From Liolophura sinensis (taxonomy: Eukaryota > Mollusca > Polyplacophora > Chitonida > Chitonidae): a DNA stretch of 64,000 bases. The DNA lies in contig NC_088296.1 of NCBI RefSeq assembly GCF_032854445.1, positions 24,247,604-24,311,603 on the forward strand, written 5' to 3'. The notes under the pieces were generated by a model, which worked only from the letters and a program-made list of their open reading frames with translations, made no database searches and was not told where the DNA came from. The position numbers and the translations under genes are program-made. Below are positions 35,316 to 45,849 of the stretch, piece by piece (the first letter of the stretch is position 1; each line of letters begins with the position of its first letter).

Positions 35316-36067
35316 AACTGATTAGTTGTACTTAAAATTAGAACGATTCTGAGGGAAAATCCAATGATAAACAAAGGCAGGTACATGGACGATAGCGATA
35401 TAGTGTTGGCGTTAATATATCTAACGAGGAACCATTCCCGCATATGGTCACTCGGGCGAAAGATGTGAAGCCTGTTATTTATACGGCGTTATCGACATAT
35501 ATATAATATACGATATAATTGTGAAACAAATTATCAACTGTAATATGTAAGATTAACATTTTTGACAAGTTATACATTGGCACAACTAAACAATTAAAAA
35601 AGTACAATACCCTGAGCGCTATCATCAAATTCACAATTTAAATGACGAGAAGACATTATGTAACACAGAGAACTCAAACAAATCCAAGACACAGCTATGT
35701 TCAGATAAAAACTCCTTATCATGAATGTACACCACATTTCATCAACATTGAAAATCAATACATTTTTTCATTTTATAACAAGCATGTGTTATACACGTCT
35801 AATATAAAAAAAGGGTTATACATCAATACATTATTTCCTTGCACTAAAAAAAAGTACATGTTAAAAGCGCAGCGCATATAAAATATATACATATAAAAGA
35901 TTTCAATTCACAACATATGTTCTGATAAAAAAAACTAAATTGGACAACTATAAACTGGGCTTCGTGGAACTCTATCTTTAACGACTGGGTCTATATCGGT
36001 ACGTATGTTCACTCTAGGTCTGATGCTAGATGCTCATCGCAAACTCAGAGGAAGAAACCATCAACCA
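35316..36067. other. No gene seen
   Basis: AT-rich, non-coding; leads into the 45-bp array. Confidence 0.5.
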
Positions 36068-36795
36068 GTTTGAGCACTATCCCCATGTGGGTTAGTTCTA
36101 CTACACTTTACTGTTTGAGCACTAACCCCATGTGGATTAGTTCTACTACATTTTACTGTTTGAACACTATCCCCATGTGGATTAGTTCTACTGCACTTTA
36201 CTGTTTGAGCTCTATGCCCATGTTAATTAGTTCTACTGCACTTTACTGTTTGAGCACTACTCCCATGTTGATTAGCTCTACTACACTTTACTATTTGAGC
36301 GCTATCCCATGTTAATTAGTTCTACTACACTTTACTGTTTTGAGCGCTAACCCCATGTGGATTAGTTCTACTACACTTTTACCTGTTTTAGCTCTATGCC
36401 CATGTGGATTAGTTCTACTGCACTTTACTGTTTGAGCGCTATCCCCGTGTGAATTAGTTCTACTACACTTTACTGTTTGAGCTCTATGCCCATGTTAATT
36501 AGTTCTACTACACTTTACTGTTTGAGCACTAACCCCATGTGGATTAGCTCTACTACACTTTACTGTTTGAGCTCTATGGCCATGTGGATTAGTTCTACTA
36601 CACTTTACTGTTTGAGCTCTATGTCCATGTGGATTAGCTCTACTACACTTTACTGTTTGAGCTCTATGTCCATGTGGATTAGTTCTACTACACTTTACTG
36701 TTTGAGCACTACTCCCATGTTGATTAGTTCTACTACACCTTACTGTTTGAGAACTATCCCCATGTTGATTAGTTCCACTACACTTTTACTGTATA
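36068..36795. repeat. 45-bp tandem repeat, about 16 copies
   Basis: Unit 'tttgagcactatccccatgt' plus 'ggattagttctactacactt' plus 'tactg'. Because 45 is a multiple of three, frames run through several units (36070-36315, 36477-36887) and would give a 15-residue periodic peptide. One- and two-base slips at 36308-36400 break the frame, and neither splice sites nor an upstream context suggest a real protein. Confidence 0.97.
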
Positions 36796-37057
36796 CATGT
36801 ACTGCAGAAATAGCAAGAGGTTTATCACAACAGCTTGTTTTGCAGCTTAAAGAAAAAATCTGGTCAAGATTAACAACTAGCATTTAATGAGAAGTTTACA
36901 TTTACATCTTGATTCACAAGAATTAAACGAGAAAACCCGTTCCAAGCCTAGACATGTCATCTGATACCGACATCCTTGTTAAAACAGTTTTTTAACTCCA
37001 TTTCACTCCATTGAACTACACGTACGTTGTGCGTACACAGCAGATTTCTTCCATTAA
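36796..37057. other. No gene seen
   Basis: Short non-coding stretch between the 45-bp array and a SINE fragment. Confidence 0.5.
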
Positions 37058-37115
37058 TGTATTTATTTATTTATTTGATTGGTGTTTTAGGCCGTACTCC
37101 AGACTATCTCACTCC
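37058..37115 (-). mobile_element. SINE 3'-end fragment
   Basis: 'tttatttatttgattggtgt' followed by 'tttaggccgtactcca', then unrelated sequence. A 25-bp flank ('gaactacacgtacgttgtgc') is imperfectly repeated on the other side (37120-37145), possibly a long target-site duplication. Confidence 0.75.
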
Positions 37116-38588
37116 ACTGAATTACATCTACATTGTACGTACACAGTAGCACCAGACGCCTGGTCTCTTAAACCACAAATTGAATACCCAGTCTTTTAAA
37201 ATAAACCATTCGACAATTTAAAAAAAAAAAACAACAAAACATTGTAAATAGCCAATCCATACCTGAATTGAAAAAAAGAACCAGCAAATATGAGAATTCA
37301 ACACCACATATACACCATACTCATCATTTGGATGACAATGTGGTTCACCATCATGGCCTCATAGCCGGGCCTCCTCAGGGTGGGCTACACGTTCAGTAGC
37401 TTCAGTGCTTCCACGGCCTCAAAACCAAGTGACACTGGCGACCATCTGATGAATACCAGTAGGTACTCGTGTCACCGTACATGTACCTAATATCACTAAG
37501 AACAATGTGTAAACCAGAGAAAAAGAAATGCAAGGGTTATGACATGAAAAGAAGTCACATTATACACAAGTATACCATCACCAGGTCGTTCAAAAGTGAT
37601 TTTATACCACATTTATCTTCAAATCAGTACTTCAAGCTCGTATCATGACACAAAAAGAACAGTATATTAAATACGAACTAAATCTGATGTTGTGGCATTT
37701 TTTTTCTCTGTGCAGCTGTATTGGATGCTGTGTTCTGTTAAAATCTTAACTATATTACATGACTTAATACACTTATTAGGTGTATTTTGAACAGCTGGGT
37801 CTTGTCCACTAAATAAAATCAGCAGACTGCTTCGACACATTGTCAAGTTCAACTAAGTCATCTTTGACAAAAACTGAATTCTCAGTTTTACGATGGAAGA
37901 CATTATTATGTAAGGACTGGACTAAGTGAGTTATAACTGGGATATAACGAGGGGCGGGTCATAACAAAGACTTTAAAAATGGTACTTGTTGTTGACTCTC
38001 TTGGCTCTAAGCACTGATAGGTCAAAGCAAGGAAACATGATTGGTTGACCCGGTGTCAGCACGACGTTTGTACCGCCTCCTTTTCTGGGTTCAGTTTGTG
38101 GAGCTTTATCCACTATCTTGAGAACCAGTGAAGAAACTACAAGAAACTAGAGTTTTCCTTCATCAGCTGGAAAGGTTCAGTTTGAGACATAAAACTTGAA
38201 GTCAAAAGATTAACATGTTAAGGCAATTCAATATTTACACACGTATCAGACACAAAGCTCTTATCATGGATTTTGGTGTCATCAAACACAATAAAAGAAA
38301 TAAACGATAAAGTACGTGGTAAAATCCATATGTAGGCCTACGGTAAAATGTCTAGTTTAGAAAAAAATAGACATGGCGAACTTAGCACACTTGATTAAGC
38401 TAGGAGATTAGAAAACTGTAACGATTTAGTTTTCCAATTACACTTCTACTAAACTTGGTTAATATCACATACAAAAATCTTCGATCAGCCGTATTCACAT
38501 GCCTGCCCTTTGTTTCAGAAGACACAGATATTTAGTTGATACATTATATCCTCCATAAAGTCTGTTTTAGTCCTGACATCACACGTGG
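37116..38588. other. Non-coding, with a fragment of the second SINE type
   Basis: 37985-38075 ('ctctaagcactgataggtca' ... 'ggttgacccggtgtcagcac') resembles the middle of the SINE at 61721-62056. The rest is AT-rich and would be the 3' flank of the minus-strand Ig gene if its terminal exon is at 38589-38634. Confidence 0.5.
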
Positions 38589-38634
38589 TTACAACTGGGA
38601 ATTGTCGCTGGTGGCAGCACGACATGGCCCGAGC
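38589..38634 (-). CDS. Candidate terminal exon of the Ig-type receptor (uncertain)
   Basis: Minus-strand acceptor 'cattgccag|g' after a moderately pyrimidine-rich stretch. Its single leading base completes the AG left over by the transmembrane exon at 40050 (giving Arg), followed by 14 codons (L-G-P-C-R-A-A-T-S-D-N-S-Q-L) and TAA. It would give a cytoplasmic tail of about 20 residues without tyrosine signalling motifs. The phase fit is one chance in three and the acceptor is only fair, so other downstream exons are possible. Confidence 0.25.
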
Positions 38635-40049
38635 CTGGCAATGGGTTTTCACACAAAGGAACAAGCTGTAATGTAAAACACAGATGATGCCTATATTTAA
38701 TCACACAAATGTGTCGATGTTTGAACATACTACATATTAAAATAAATCATTATCACTCCCACAAGTCACCACTATAAACATGTAAACCAAGATAGGGAAA
38801 AGTGACCACCTTAAAGTATGCTCATATACAAGGTCTCAATATTTTGGGTACTTTCTATACATTGTATTTCAGCAAACTACAAGCATGTATGTGTTCCACA
38901 CAGGGGGTTAGCGTGCATTTATGCACCTGCTGTTCTTAATGAATAAACCTGCTTGCAACATACACATTTACACATATACACAATGACTATCAAGAGATTG
39001 AATTTAGCCAGTCAGCTGTACTTTCCAGCAACATTACAAATATTCCTCATCAAACTTTGGCCAAAACCTCCATATTTTGTGTCAGCTATGTGTATCAACG
39101 TGTAATGATTGGGTTTCCATGACATTTGAACAAGGTGGCCAAGATGGTGGTAAAGTTTTGGGAGGTTGGGTACTGAGATAACAGTCTTACACATTCCAGA
39201 AAATTGGCTTACTGTACAGAACAAGGGTGCAAGTAACGTGTATATTGGTATACACCTTTGCATATATAGTCAAATTTTAAGAACAGTTTTGAAGCCTATA
39301 GAAAATGGGCTCTTGAGCAATATACTAAACTATGTCTCCATGGCTACGGCGATCATGTAGAATTTATTTTTGTTCTTATTTTTCCTTTAAAATGAATCAA
39401 AGGCTTTGTAGATTCATCCCTGCCAACAACTAAAGCAACTGGGTTCCGTTTTATATCAGCTAACTACCTGAAACATTTATGCATAAGAACATACATATCC
39501 ATACATGTTACAAATTTACTTACGCTTTCAGGCATTTCATCAACACTCTGTACATTTTTCCGATTTTGTCGTCTTCTGAAATTTATTTGGAAACAAAATC
39601 CCTCATTCCTAAATTGCAGTATAATATATGCAAATCAGATTGGTTACCGAGATTATTTGGTTTTAACTGGTTTTGACAATATAGCTTTTAAAAAACACTT
39701 TCGGGTATTATTGCAATTATCACTATTACGCTGCTACGATTTTGATAAACCTTCCCTGTTTGTGAAAACTAATGTTTTTTCGTAAATCGCGATAAAAATA
39801 CCAAAGTAATGGCAGATACTTTCCCTCAATTTTACATTACAAACCTTCTGATTCTCCTCACACAAGCAAGACGTTACATTTATTCTATATTCACTTGGCA
39901 CAAACGGTGTGAAAAGATAACGTCACAGTCACGTCGGTGATGAGAAAAGGTTAGCACTGTCACTGTCCAGTCAAAGCATGCCTTTGATCGATAAACCTTT
40001 TGAAAATGGCTTATACACCCGAGAAGTATGACTAAGACGATCAATTTAC
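38635..40049. other. Probable intron, no gene seen
   Basis: AT-rich sequence that would be the last intron of the Ig-type gene. Frames at 39012-39263 (minus) and 39479-39676 (plus) have no recognised features. Confidence 0.5.
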
Positions 40050-40143
40050 CTTTTGATCCTGCAGTAAACAAGACCAGCACAAACCAACAAGAGCACACTG
40101 ACCACTGGAATAAAGACCCACCATGGCTTGATCTCTTCTGAGT
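40050..40143 (-). CDS. Transmembrane exon of the Ig-type receptor
   Basis: The minus-strand exon has acceptor TTACCTCCAG at 40144 and donor AAAAG|GTAAAT at 40049. It receives one base from the preceding exon, so the Ig exon (ending in a lone G) joins as Gly/Asp codon GAC: D-S-E-E-I-K-P, then W-W-V-F-I-P-V-V-S-V-L-L-L-V-C-A-G-L-V-Y, then C-R-I-K. This is an acidic juxtamembrane stalk, a ~22-residue hydrophobic helix and a basic stop-transfer signal, as in a type I membrane protein with its C-terminus in the cytoplasm. A phase-1 junction between Ig and membrane exons is the usual arrangement in Ig-superfamily genes. Confidence 0.75.
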
Positions 40144-40150
40144 CTGGAGG

Positions 40151-41090
40151 TAAATTTAATAGGAAATGAGCTATTAGTAAGGATGGTATATATTTAGCTG
40201 AACTTACGTCTGGAAGTAAGACTGCCGGAATCTTGTTAATATACAACCAGTTTAAGTCCGTCAAAGAACACAAATTCCTCACAAAAGCACGGTTTCCACC
40301 ACATCATACTTTGCCCTCTAAAATATTTGACACATAGCACTGGGCTTTTATCTGTTTAGCACTAAAACAACCTCCAGTTATTTGCTGTGGAATAGCTTGC
40401 TGCAAGCGCCAGTTTATGGTCTCCAGATCTCTGGTCTAAGCCTAGAGCATATTATGTTGTTTATAGGAATCAATGGCCATCCAAGGAACGTCATGTGCTG
40501 CTGGCAAACCAATCAAAATAGAATTCCAGTTTTCCGTGTTTATTTCAATCAGAAATAAACTTCAATCAAATGATCATATAAATATTTTTATTTTCAGTAT
40601 CATTCTTTTTATGTTTATAACTCACCTCTATATGAAGGATATGGGCTTGTCACTTTGTCATTATCGGTGTGGTTCACTGTTTTGATTTGAGGAGTCACTA
40701 GTCAATGAAAATGAAATAAACATGAACAGGAAAACACAGAAGTAGAAATAAAAGTCACAATTTTCTGGAATGTAGAATAATCAAACAGTTTTACCGTGGA
40801 CACACCTGTTTGCTTTGCGTGAGAAATACTATAACGTTACAAAAATGCCATGTGCAGTATTTTATTAAGTTTTCCAAGCTTATAATGTTTAAAAAATCAA
40901 TTATGTTTTCATTTAGCACAGAACACCTATAAACAAATAACTGCAAACTGTGGAGAAAGAAACATGCTCTGCCTCAGACATATCAGCTCTCCCAGATATC
41001 AACTCTAGCTGTATTTTACTTACAGCAGCTTGCACGTGCAATTGGTACTCTCGAGTGAAACATAGCACACTGATGTGTTTATCGGTGATA
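40151..41090. other. Intron between the Ig and transmembrane exons
   Basis: No further exon recognised; a frame at 40473-40685 on the plus strand has hydrophobic residues but no splice support. Confidence 0.6.
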
Positions 41091-41097
41091 TACTAAC

Positions 41098-41448
41098 CCG
41101 ACACTGGGGGCCAAACATTCAGGCAAACTTGAGCCTCAACCACGGCTTGTTCCTCGGGTACAACAACAGTAACGGAGTAGTTGTCGCTATATTCTGGTTT
41201 GGGGTCACGGAGAACCAAGGAACATTCGTCTCCCAGGAAAGCCGTGTCATTAAACTCTGCGACTTTGTAGATTTGACCGCTTGATAGACCACTGAGTAAT
41301 CTGTCGCCGTTCAGCTGCTGGCAGCGCCATATCACCGTGTATTTGGCTTTGGGGTTTTGCGTTGTAATGTTGCATGGCAAAGTAACGTCAGGCTTGGGAA
41401 GCTGAATGTCAACTCTGGGGTTTACCAAAACTGTTACAGAACTAGTGC
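41098..41448 (-). CDS. Immunoglobulin-like domain exon
   Basis: A 351-base minus-strand exon with acceptor TTTTCTATTCAG and donor GTCGG|GTTAGT, phase 1 at both ends as usual for Ig domains. The 117 residues have a B-strand Cys (T-L-P-C-N-I-T), a C-strand Trp (Y-T-V-I-W-R-C) and an E-F region S-L-V-L-R-D-P-K-P-E-Y-S-D-N-Y-S-V. The place of the usual F-strand Cys is Ser; extra Cys occur after the Trp, in G-D-E-C and in Q-V-C. Sequons N-I-T, N-D-T and N-Y-S suggest a glycosylated ectodomain. The next exon is a transmembrane segment, so this is a cell-surface protein of unknown ligand. No stop or frameshift is present. Confidence 0.78.
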
Positions 41449-41821
41449 CTGAATAGAAAAAGACAAACCAAAAACACAGCTTATATTGAATGTGGAACAC
41501 TTCAACCGTTCAGACAAGGATTAACCTGAAATAAGATTAACAAAGAATATTATCAAGGTGAACTGATGACTTCACAATGCACAAGTATACAAAATGAATG
41601 ATCTGGCACTGTACTGATCAATGCAACCTTACACTGAATGTAAGCTTATTCTTCAGGTTTTTACATCGGTTTTTGTGTACATCTATGCTTTATACATTTA
41701 TTTATTAAGTGTATGTCCGCCCCATATTTGATATTATTTAGTAAGGCACTACACACTGAGTGGAATGCTAACTGGTCCCGTTACTGGATACACGTATGAC
41801 GTATAAAAGACCAGTACTTAC
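41449..41821. other. Intron before the Ig exon
   Basis: AT-rich intronic sequence, no feature seen. Confidence 0.6.
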
Positions 41822-41918
41822 TGTGTAAAACACACACAAGGAACACCCAAACACAGACTAAACCAACTCTCGGAGCTCCACACTTGGAGTATGAAATTTC
41901 CGTTGAGGTGATATCAAT
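41822..41918 (-). CDS. Exon with hydrophobic segment: internal membrane anchor or signal peptide
   Basis: Minus-strand acceptor TTTCCTTCAG, donor TACACA|GTAAGT, 97 bases, phase 0 in and phase 1 out. It encodes I-D-I-T-S-T-E-I-S-Y-S-K-C-G-A-P-R, then V-G-L-V-C-V-W-V-F-L-V-C-V-L-H. The entry phase fits the donor of the ankyrin exon at 42043 and the exit phase fits the Ig exon. Two readings are possible. Joined to the ankyrin exons, the segment is a first membrane span that puts ankyrin repeats in the cytoplasm and Ig outside. Alternatively an in-frame ATG ten codons upstream (41948, M-K-G-F-C-C-C) starts a separate gene, and the segment is a signal peptide with a long n-region. Confidence 0.55.
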
Positions 41919-42042
41919 CTGAAGGAAACAACAACAAAATCCTTTCATCTGAAGAAAACAGTCAATAACACATGTAAACTTAGAAAAGTGATCAGATAGC
42001 CAGTCTGAACGTTGTCTTTTCCCCATAACATTTAGAACGTAC

Positions 42043-42141
42043 CTCATTCTGAGCATTACCCGTGGCCCCATTCTTCACCAATAGACGAACGAGTTCCACA
42101 TCATAGTTCTTCCGTGCCAGATCTAAGGGCGCCACTCCATC
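42043..42141 (-). CDS. Ankyrin-repeat exon (33 residues)
   Basis: Minus-strand acceptor CGACAG, donor AATGAG|GTACGT, exactly 99 bases in phase 0. It encodes one complete repeat: D-G-V-A-P-L-D-L-A-R-K-N-Y-D-V-E-L-V-R-L, then L-V-K-N-G-A-T-G-N-A-Q-N-E. The T-P-L-H signature is present as A-P-L-D. The exon design (one repeat per exon, D/G start, N-x-Q-N-E end) is the same as at 56.7 and 58.1 kb, so these are probably parts of one gene across an insertion-filled intron. Confidence 0.8.
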
Positions 42142-42439
42142 CTGTCGGAACGAAAACGTGACGAGAGTTTGTTGGAAGTACATTTTTGGCATTGTGGGTG
42201 TGAGGTGTCACGAGGGGTCAGTCACAATGGTACAAAGTAGAATTTGCAACACATGCTTTATTATATTTCCCCCCTTTATTTCTGTGTTTAATTTGAACTA
42301 GGTATATATTAGTTTTTAACAAGATCATATATTAAATTATGTTAAAACAACTTGCTCTTTGAATAAAAGGCCGTTGATTACATTGATAATCACCCGGCCC
42401 CCTCAGCGTCGCCCTTAATTCTATTCGTACACCATGTAC

Positions 42440-42621
42440 CTTATTCTTCACGTTGACAATGGCTTTAGTCTTTAACAGCAAACCAAAAAGGTCCTTATTG
42501 CCTCTCCTCACCGCCAAATATAAACGACTCCCTCCTTCCCGTGAGACATCAAAACCCAACAACAAAATGTCGTCAACAATTTGTTTAAGCTGCCTTTTTT
42601 GACCATATTTCACATTTTTTT
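42440..42621 (-). CDS. Ankyrin-repeat exon, about one and a half repeats
   Basis: Donor AATAAG|GTACAT at 42439. The readable frame gives V-K-Y-G-Q-K-R-Q-L-K-Q-I-V-D-D-I-L-L-L-G, then F-D-V-S, then a second repeat with L-A-V-R-R-G-N-K-D-L and A-I-V-N-V-K-N-K. These are the two helices of one repeat followed by a full repeat. The 5' border is unsure: 'gatag|a' at 42621 is used here, but 'aaaaaag|g' near 42590 is an alternative and both lack a good pyrimidine tract. The exit phase 0 matches the next exon at 42141. Confidence 0.6.
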
Positions 42622-42649
42622 CTATCAAAATTCGTGTAACATTAATTAG

Positions 42650-42800
42650 TACTTATTCATTTGATTGGAGATTTTCGCCACACTCTAGAATATTTCACTT
42701 GTACGACGCCGGTCCGCATTATGGTGGGATTTAATCGGGGAGAGCCGGGGAGAGACCCACGACCATCAGAAGGTTGCCTAGGAACCTTACCACAAACGAC
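42650..42800 (-). mobile_element. Diverged SINE fragment
   Basis: 'attcatttgattggagattt' through 'cgcattatggtgggattt' to 'acccacgaccatcagaaggt', lying just upstream of the ankyrin exon in the intron. Confidence 0.85.
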
Positions 42801-43654
42801 TCAGGAGACCTTGTAAAATGGAAACATATGTGTAAATGTGATCGTAATGTACATCACCTGAAGTCATAAGACATGGCTGATCCCGCTGCATATGCTGCAT
42901 GTAAACATAGTATCATGGATCAATCTACGATACTAGACATACAGTCACACAGCCCAAAGCACTGTAGACACGTAATATGTCAAACCACACAACTAGAAAA
43001 AAAGTATATACTCCCAGGTCAAGTGAATGAGTACAGCCAAGTGCCTATTACAAAATAATGTTCAAAGTCAAGACATTCATAATGCCATGACCTCGTGCTT
43101 TCCAGTTAAACTATTAAAACTAAATGTGCCATAGTTAATGTATTACATGAAACCCGTTTAGTTCAATAACATATCGTTTCATTAATATCAGTTTTTAAAG
43201 CTGATGTGTTTTTTTCCCCAATACAATGTCATATACTTAAACATTTACGGTATTTCCAGGTTTGATGATCCTTTACAAGATCGACAACGGCTTGATATCT
43301 CTATTTACTATAGGGGTTGTTACTTCAGACAGTAAAGGAATCACGGCTCTCCGACTTTTTATGTCATAACCGCTATAACCACGCTCGATTTACTTCAAAA
43401 ATGATAAAAGTGCTAACAGTAAAGTGCTGACAGTGAAGGCGTCTGTCCTTTCTGTAGAGTGCAACAATAACATAACCATTATGGTATGGTTTTCAAATAT
43501 TTTAGAATCTGTGCCACCTTTGTTTCCATGTCTAATCTTTGATACATGTACACGTAACATGTTTGAAACAGTATACTGCAAGAATTTAACTCTATTAAAA
43601 GCAAGTTTAAAGGAGACTTTGAAAGGTGAAATGTGATTGCTCTAGTCCCTCCTT
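42801..43654. other. Intronic or intergenic, no gene seen
   Basis: AT-rich sequence. Opposing frames at 43390-43691 overlap each other and have no domain. Confidence 0.5.
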
Positions 43655-43980
43655 GGTTTAGACCCTCCTGATGTTTTAACGACAAGTACATGCATGTAAA
43701 ACGATTAACGGCAGTTGCAGGACGTAACCACGGGTTGTTTTTGTATACAAAGAATTTATTCCAATTACTTGTCCATCACAAGTGGTGTCAGAAGTGGAAT
43801 GAAGGTTGAAGTGGCATCAATCAAACCTACAGGAATCTGTACAGCACTGAAAATCTTAAAAGCAGTTTCAAAACGCTACGGCGAGTGCAGTTGTCTTAGG
43901 CTGATGAAGGGTCGAGTTTTAGAGTTCAACGTGGCGCTTGTGCCCAATTGTTGGACAGGCCCGAAATTGAACATTTGAAA
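43655..43980 (+). mobile_element. LTR 3' end, primer-binding site and leader of a second Gypsy family
   Basis: 43675-43780 matches the end of the LTR at 52800-52944 (both contain 'gttttaacgacaagtacatg' and end CCATCACA). It is followed at 43783-43797 by TGGTGTCAGAAGTGG, a tRNA-complementary primer-binding site of the type found after 5' LTRs. About 180 bases of element leader follow, with a broken frame containing L-M-K-G-R-V-L-E-F-N, then the element stops where a solo LTR begins. It is therefore a 5' end detached from its body. Confidence 0.7.
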
Positions 43981-44026
43981 GGGTGTGCTAATGTTGCCCT
44001 TCCTATGGTCTGGCGCAATGTAAGGC

Positions 44027-44200
44027 TGTAACACAGACGAGACGAGACAAATTATTTAGATGGCACAGAACTTTTAATGGAAGATGGCGGACCACCAGTC
44101 TCAATACAGCGTATACAATGATATCACATCATAATTCCGGGCAGAGTATTTCCCCCTGAATTAGAATGTCATTGAGAGTTGCCTCCCCTAAATCGCTACA
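44027..44200 (-). repeat. Solo LTR of the first Gypsy family (diverged)
   Basis: On the minus strand it starts TGTAGCG and ends TGTGTTACA. It shares 'cgccatcttccattaaaagt' and the 'gtctcgtctcgtctgtgtta' end with 44581-44788 and 3260-3454, but its 5' half is shortened and diverged. No primer site or purine tract adjoins it. Confidence 0.85.
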
Positions 44201-44580
44201 ATAACTAGCGGGTTTATGTACACCCGTTCGAACATTGACTGAATTAAAGTCACAATATTACACAGGTAACTACACTGAGCTCTTAGGGTTACTTGTATCA
44301 TGAATACAAATGCATCAAAACTATGAACTAATGCCATACTAGTGTAGCTTTATATCTCAGACTAATTCTAACAAGGATTTAACACTCTTGGGCTTGTAAC
44401 AACAACAACACCTTGATAAACAGTAAACGAACATGTACTTTTAGGGTTATGAACTATTCTTCCACAAATATCTTCAAAGCTAACCGCATTAAATAAGTTT
44501 TTATAGATCAGCTAGGAACTACAACACAACAAGAACTAAATGGCGTGTTACCGAGGGGCAGATGGCTTCTGAATCTTACC
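44201..44580. other. Sequence between two LTRs
   Basis: About 380 bases, non-coding. The expected polypurine tract is absent beside the 44200 border, and the sequence next to 44581 (minus strand GGTAAGATTC) is not an obvious primer site, so this looks like host DNA between two solo LTRs rather than a miniature LTR element. Confidence 0.5.
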
Positions 44581-44788
44581 TGTAACACAGACGAGACGAG
44601 ACAAATTATTTAGATGGCACAGAACTTTTAATGGAAGATGGCGGACAACCAGTCTCATCCACCCAATCAACCAATCAGAACGATCGTTTTACTCAGCGTC
44701 AACGCACATGTTGGAAATTCCCCTCCTGTGTAACACCTAAGAGTTATGTCCCTTAGAACTACATTGCTAGTTACCTACGATCGCTACA
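44581..44788 (-). repeat. Solo LTR of the first Gypsy family
   Basis: A 208-bp unit with TG...CA ends, reading TGTAGCGATCG at 44788 and ending GTGTTACA at 44581 on the minus strand. It includes 'gggacataactcttaggtgt', as in the LTR at 3260. No exact target duplication is evident (flanks TTACC and CTAAC). Confidence 0.88.
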
Positions 44789-45168
44789 CTAACAGCGTTT
44801 GACGTACACCAAACAATCACACCCTTACTTCCATGCTTACTTTAGAATAAGCTGACTTTCATCTGTGTTTATATGGATACATGTGATTGTCAAAAAGCCT
44901 ATCAGTTGAAGATATAATTTGAGATGAGCACCATGTCTAGATAAAAACGAAGAGTTTAGAAGAGTGGAAGGCAACCAAGATAATAATATGTCATTTCCGC
45001 TATCACATCAAGAAAAAATCCCGTTAGGGCAGACAGGCTTTTGGTACATCCGTCTAAATTACACGTGAAGTCGGCGGAAAATTCCTGGCTAAAGGAATTT
45101 GAAAGTGTTGCGAGATCAAACAGATGAGGCTTCGATAGAAAAGAAGAATTCCCACTCTGTGTGACAGG
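44789..45168. other. No gene seen
   Basis: Non-coding stretch before the ambiguous segment at 45.2 kb. Confidence 0.5.
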
Positions 45169-45396
45169 TTAGCAGATTATTGCGAAGATACAGATGACAC
45201 AGACAAGTAAAATTATCACAAGGTCTGTCAGGTATGGATTGTCGACCAAAAGAGTTACAAAGGACCTATCACTCAGATTTGTTTCAAAGGCAGCAGTTAC
45301 CAGATGAATGTGATGATGATTATAGTCATGTAATACTGACACCGTCACGGCCGACACATTCTGATTTACCGAGAGACTGTGTTGGTAAATTGGCAT
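45169..45396. CDS. Ambiguous exon: plus-strand tyrosine-containing tail or minus-strand membrane segment
   Basis: Plus strand: acceptor GTCTGTCAG at 45231 and donor TGTTG|GTAAAT at about 45391 enclose an open frame M-D-C-R-P-K-E-L-Q-R-T-Y-H-S-D-L-F, then D-D-D-Y-S-H-V-I-L-T-P. This looks like a receptor tail with a Y-x-x-I/V-type tyrosine motif. Minus strand: a 75-codon frame ends in a hydrophobic run L-T-D-L-V-I-I-L-L-V-C-V-I-C-I-F-A-I-I-C, like a membrane anchor, but it lacks good splice sites. At most one can be real; the plus-strand version has better borders. Confidence 0.25.
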
Positions 45397-45419
45397 TGGC
45401 GCATTTTATTCAAGGCCTA

Positions 45420-45715
45420 GGTATGGAAGCCGGATGGGGAAAGTTCGCTCCGTGGTTCGCGGCCCTCGGCCTGTGGCCAGCGGCAGGAGGAAGGTACAAA
45501 TCGCGCGCGAATGATACCGTTCTTGTGCCGCGGCTCGCGACCCGCTACCCGCGGGGAGCGACACGAGGTGACGAGGACAGCAGTGTTGGCGCGCGAAAGG
45601 TGACCGTCCTCGTCCTCTCGTCCTGCGGCCCGCGGCACGACGAAGGAGCAAATCCCGTTGGAACGGTACCGTCGGCGTGTCGCGGGGCGAGGGGACGAGG
45701 ACGGTCACCCTTTGT
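45420..45715. repeat. GC-rich element with a 17-bp perfect inverted repeat
   Basis: An abrupt GC island in AT-rich DNA. GGTGACCGTCCTCGTCC (45599-45615) is the exact reverse complement of 45693-45709, and CGCGG/CCGCGG words recur. Related sequence lies at 49310-49505 and 50137-50280. Frames open on both strands are a by-product of composition. No recognised family. Confidence 0.7.
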
Positions 45716-45849
45716 GACCACGTGAATAGATCAATATTAGTAATCTCGAGCGCCGTCCTCTAAAAGAAATTGACATGTGTTTGTTTGGGACATTATTAAA
45801 CTTTGCTCTACTATCATAAAATAGACAAACTTCCTCTCCCGTTGTAGAC

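Noticed and set aside
39012-39263. 83-codon minus-strand frame downstream of the transmembrane exon
   Set aside because: No splice sites in the right phase and no tail-like or domain features.
44027-44788. Complete miniature LTR retrotransposon
   Set aside because: The two LTRs differ in length, and neither primer-binding site nor polypurine tract adjoins them; kept as two solo LTRs with the alternative noted.
45406-45725. Overlapping Arg/Gly-rich frames on both strands
   Set aside because: Open only because the GC-rich repeat has few stop codons; no domain or splice sites.
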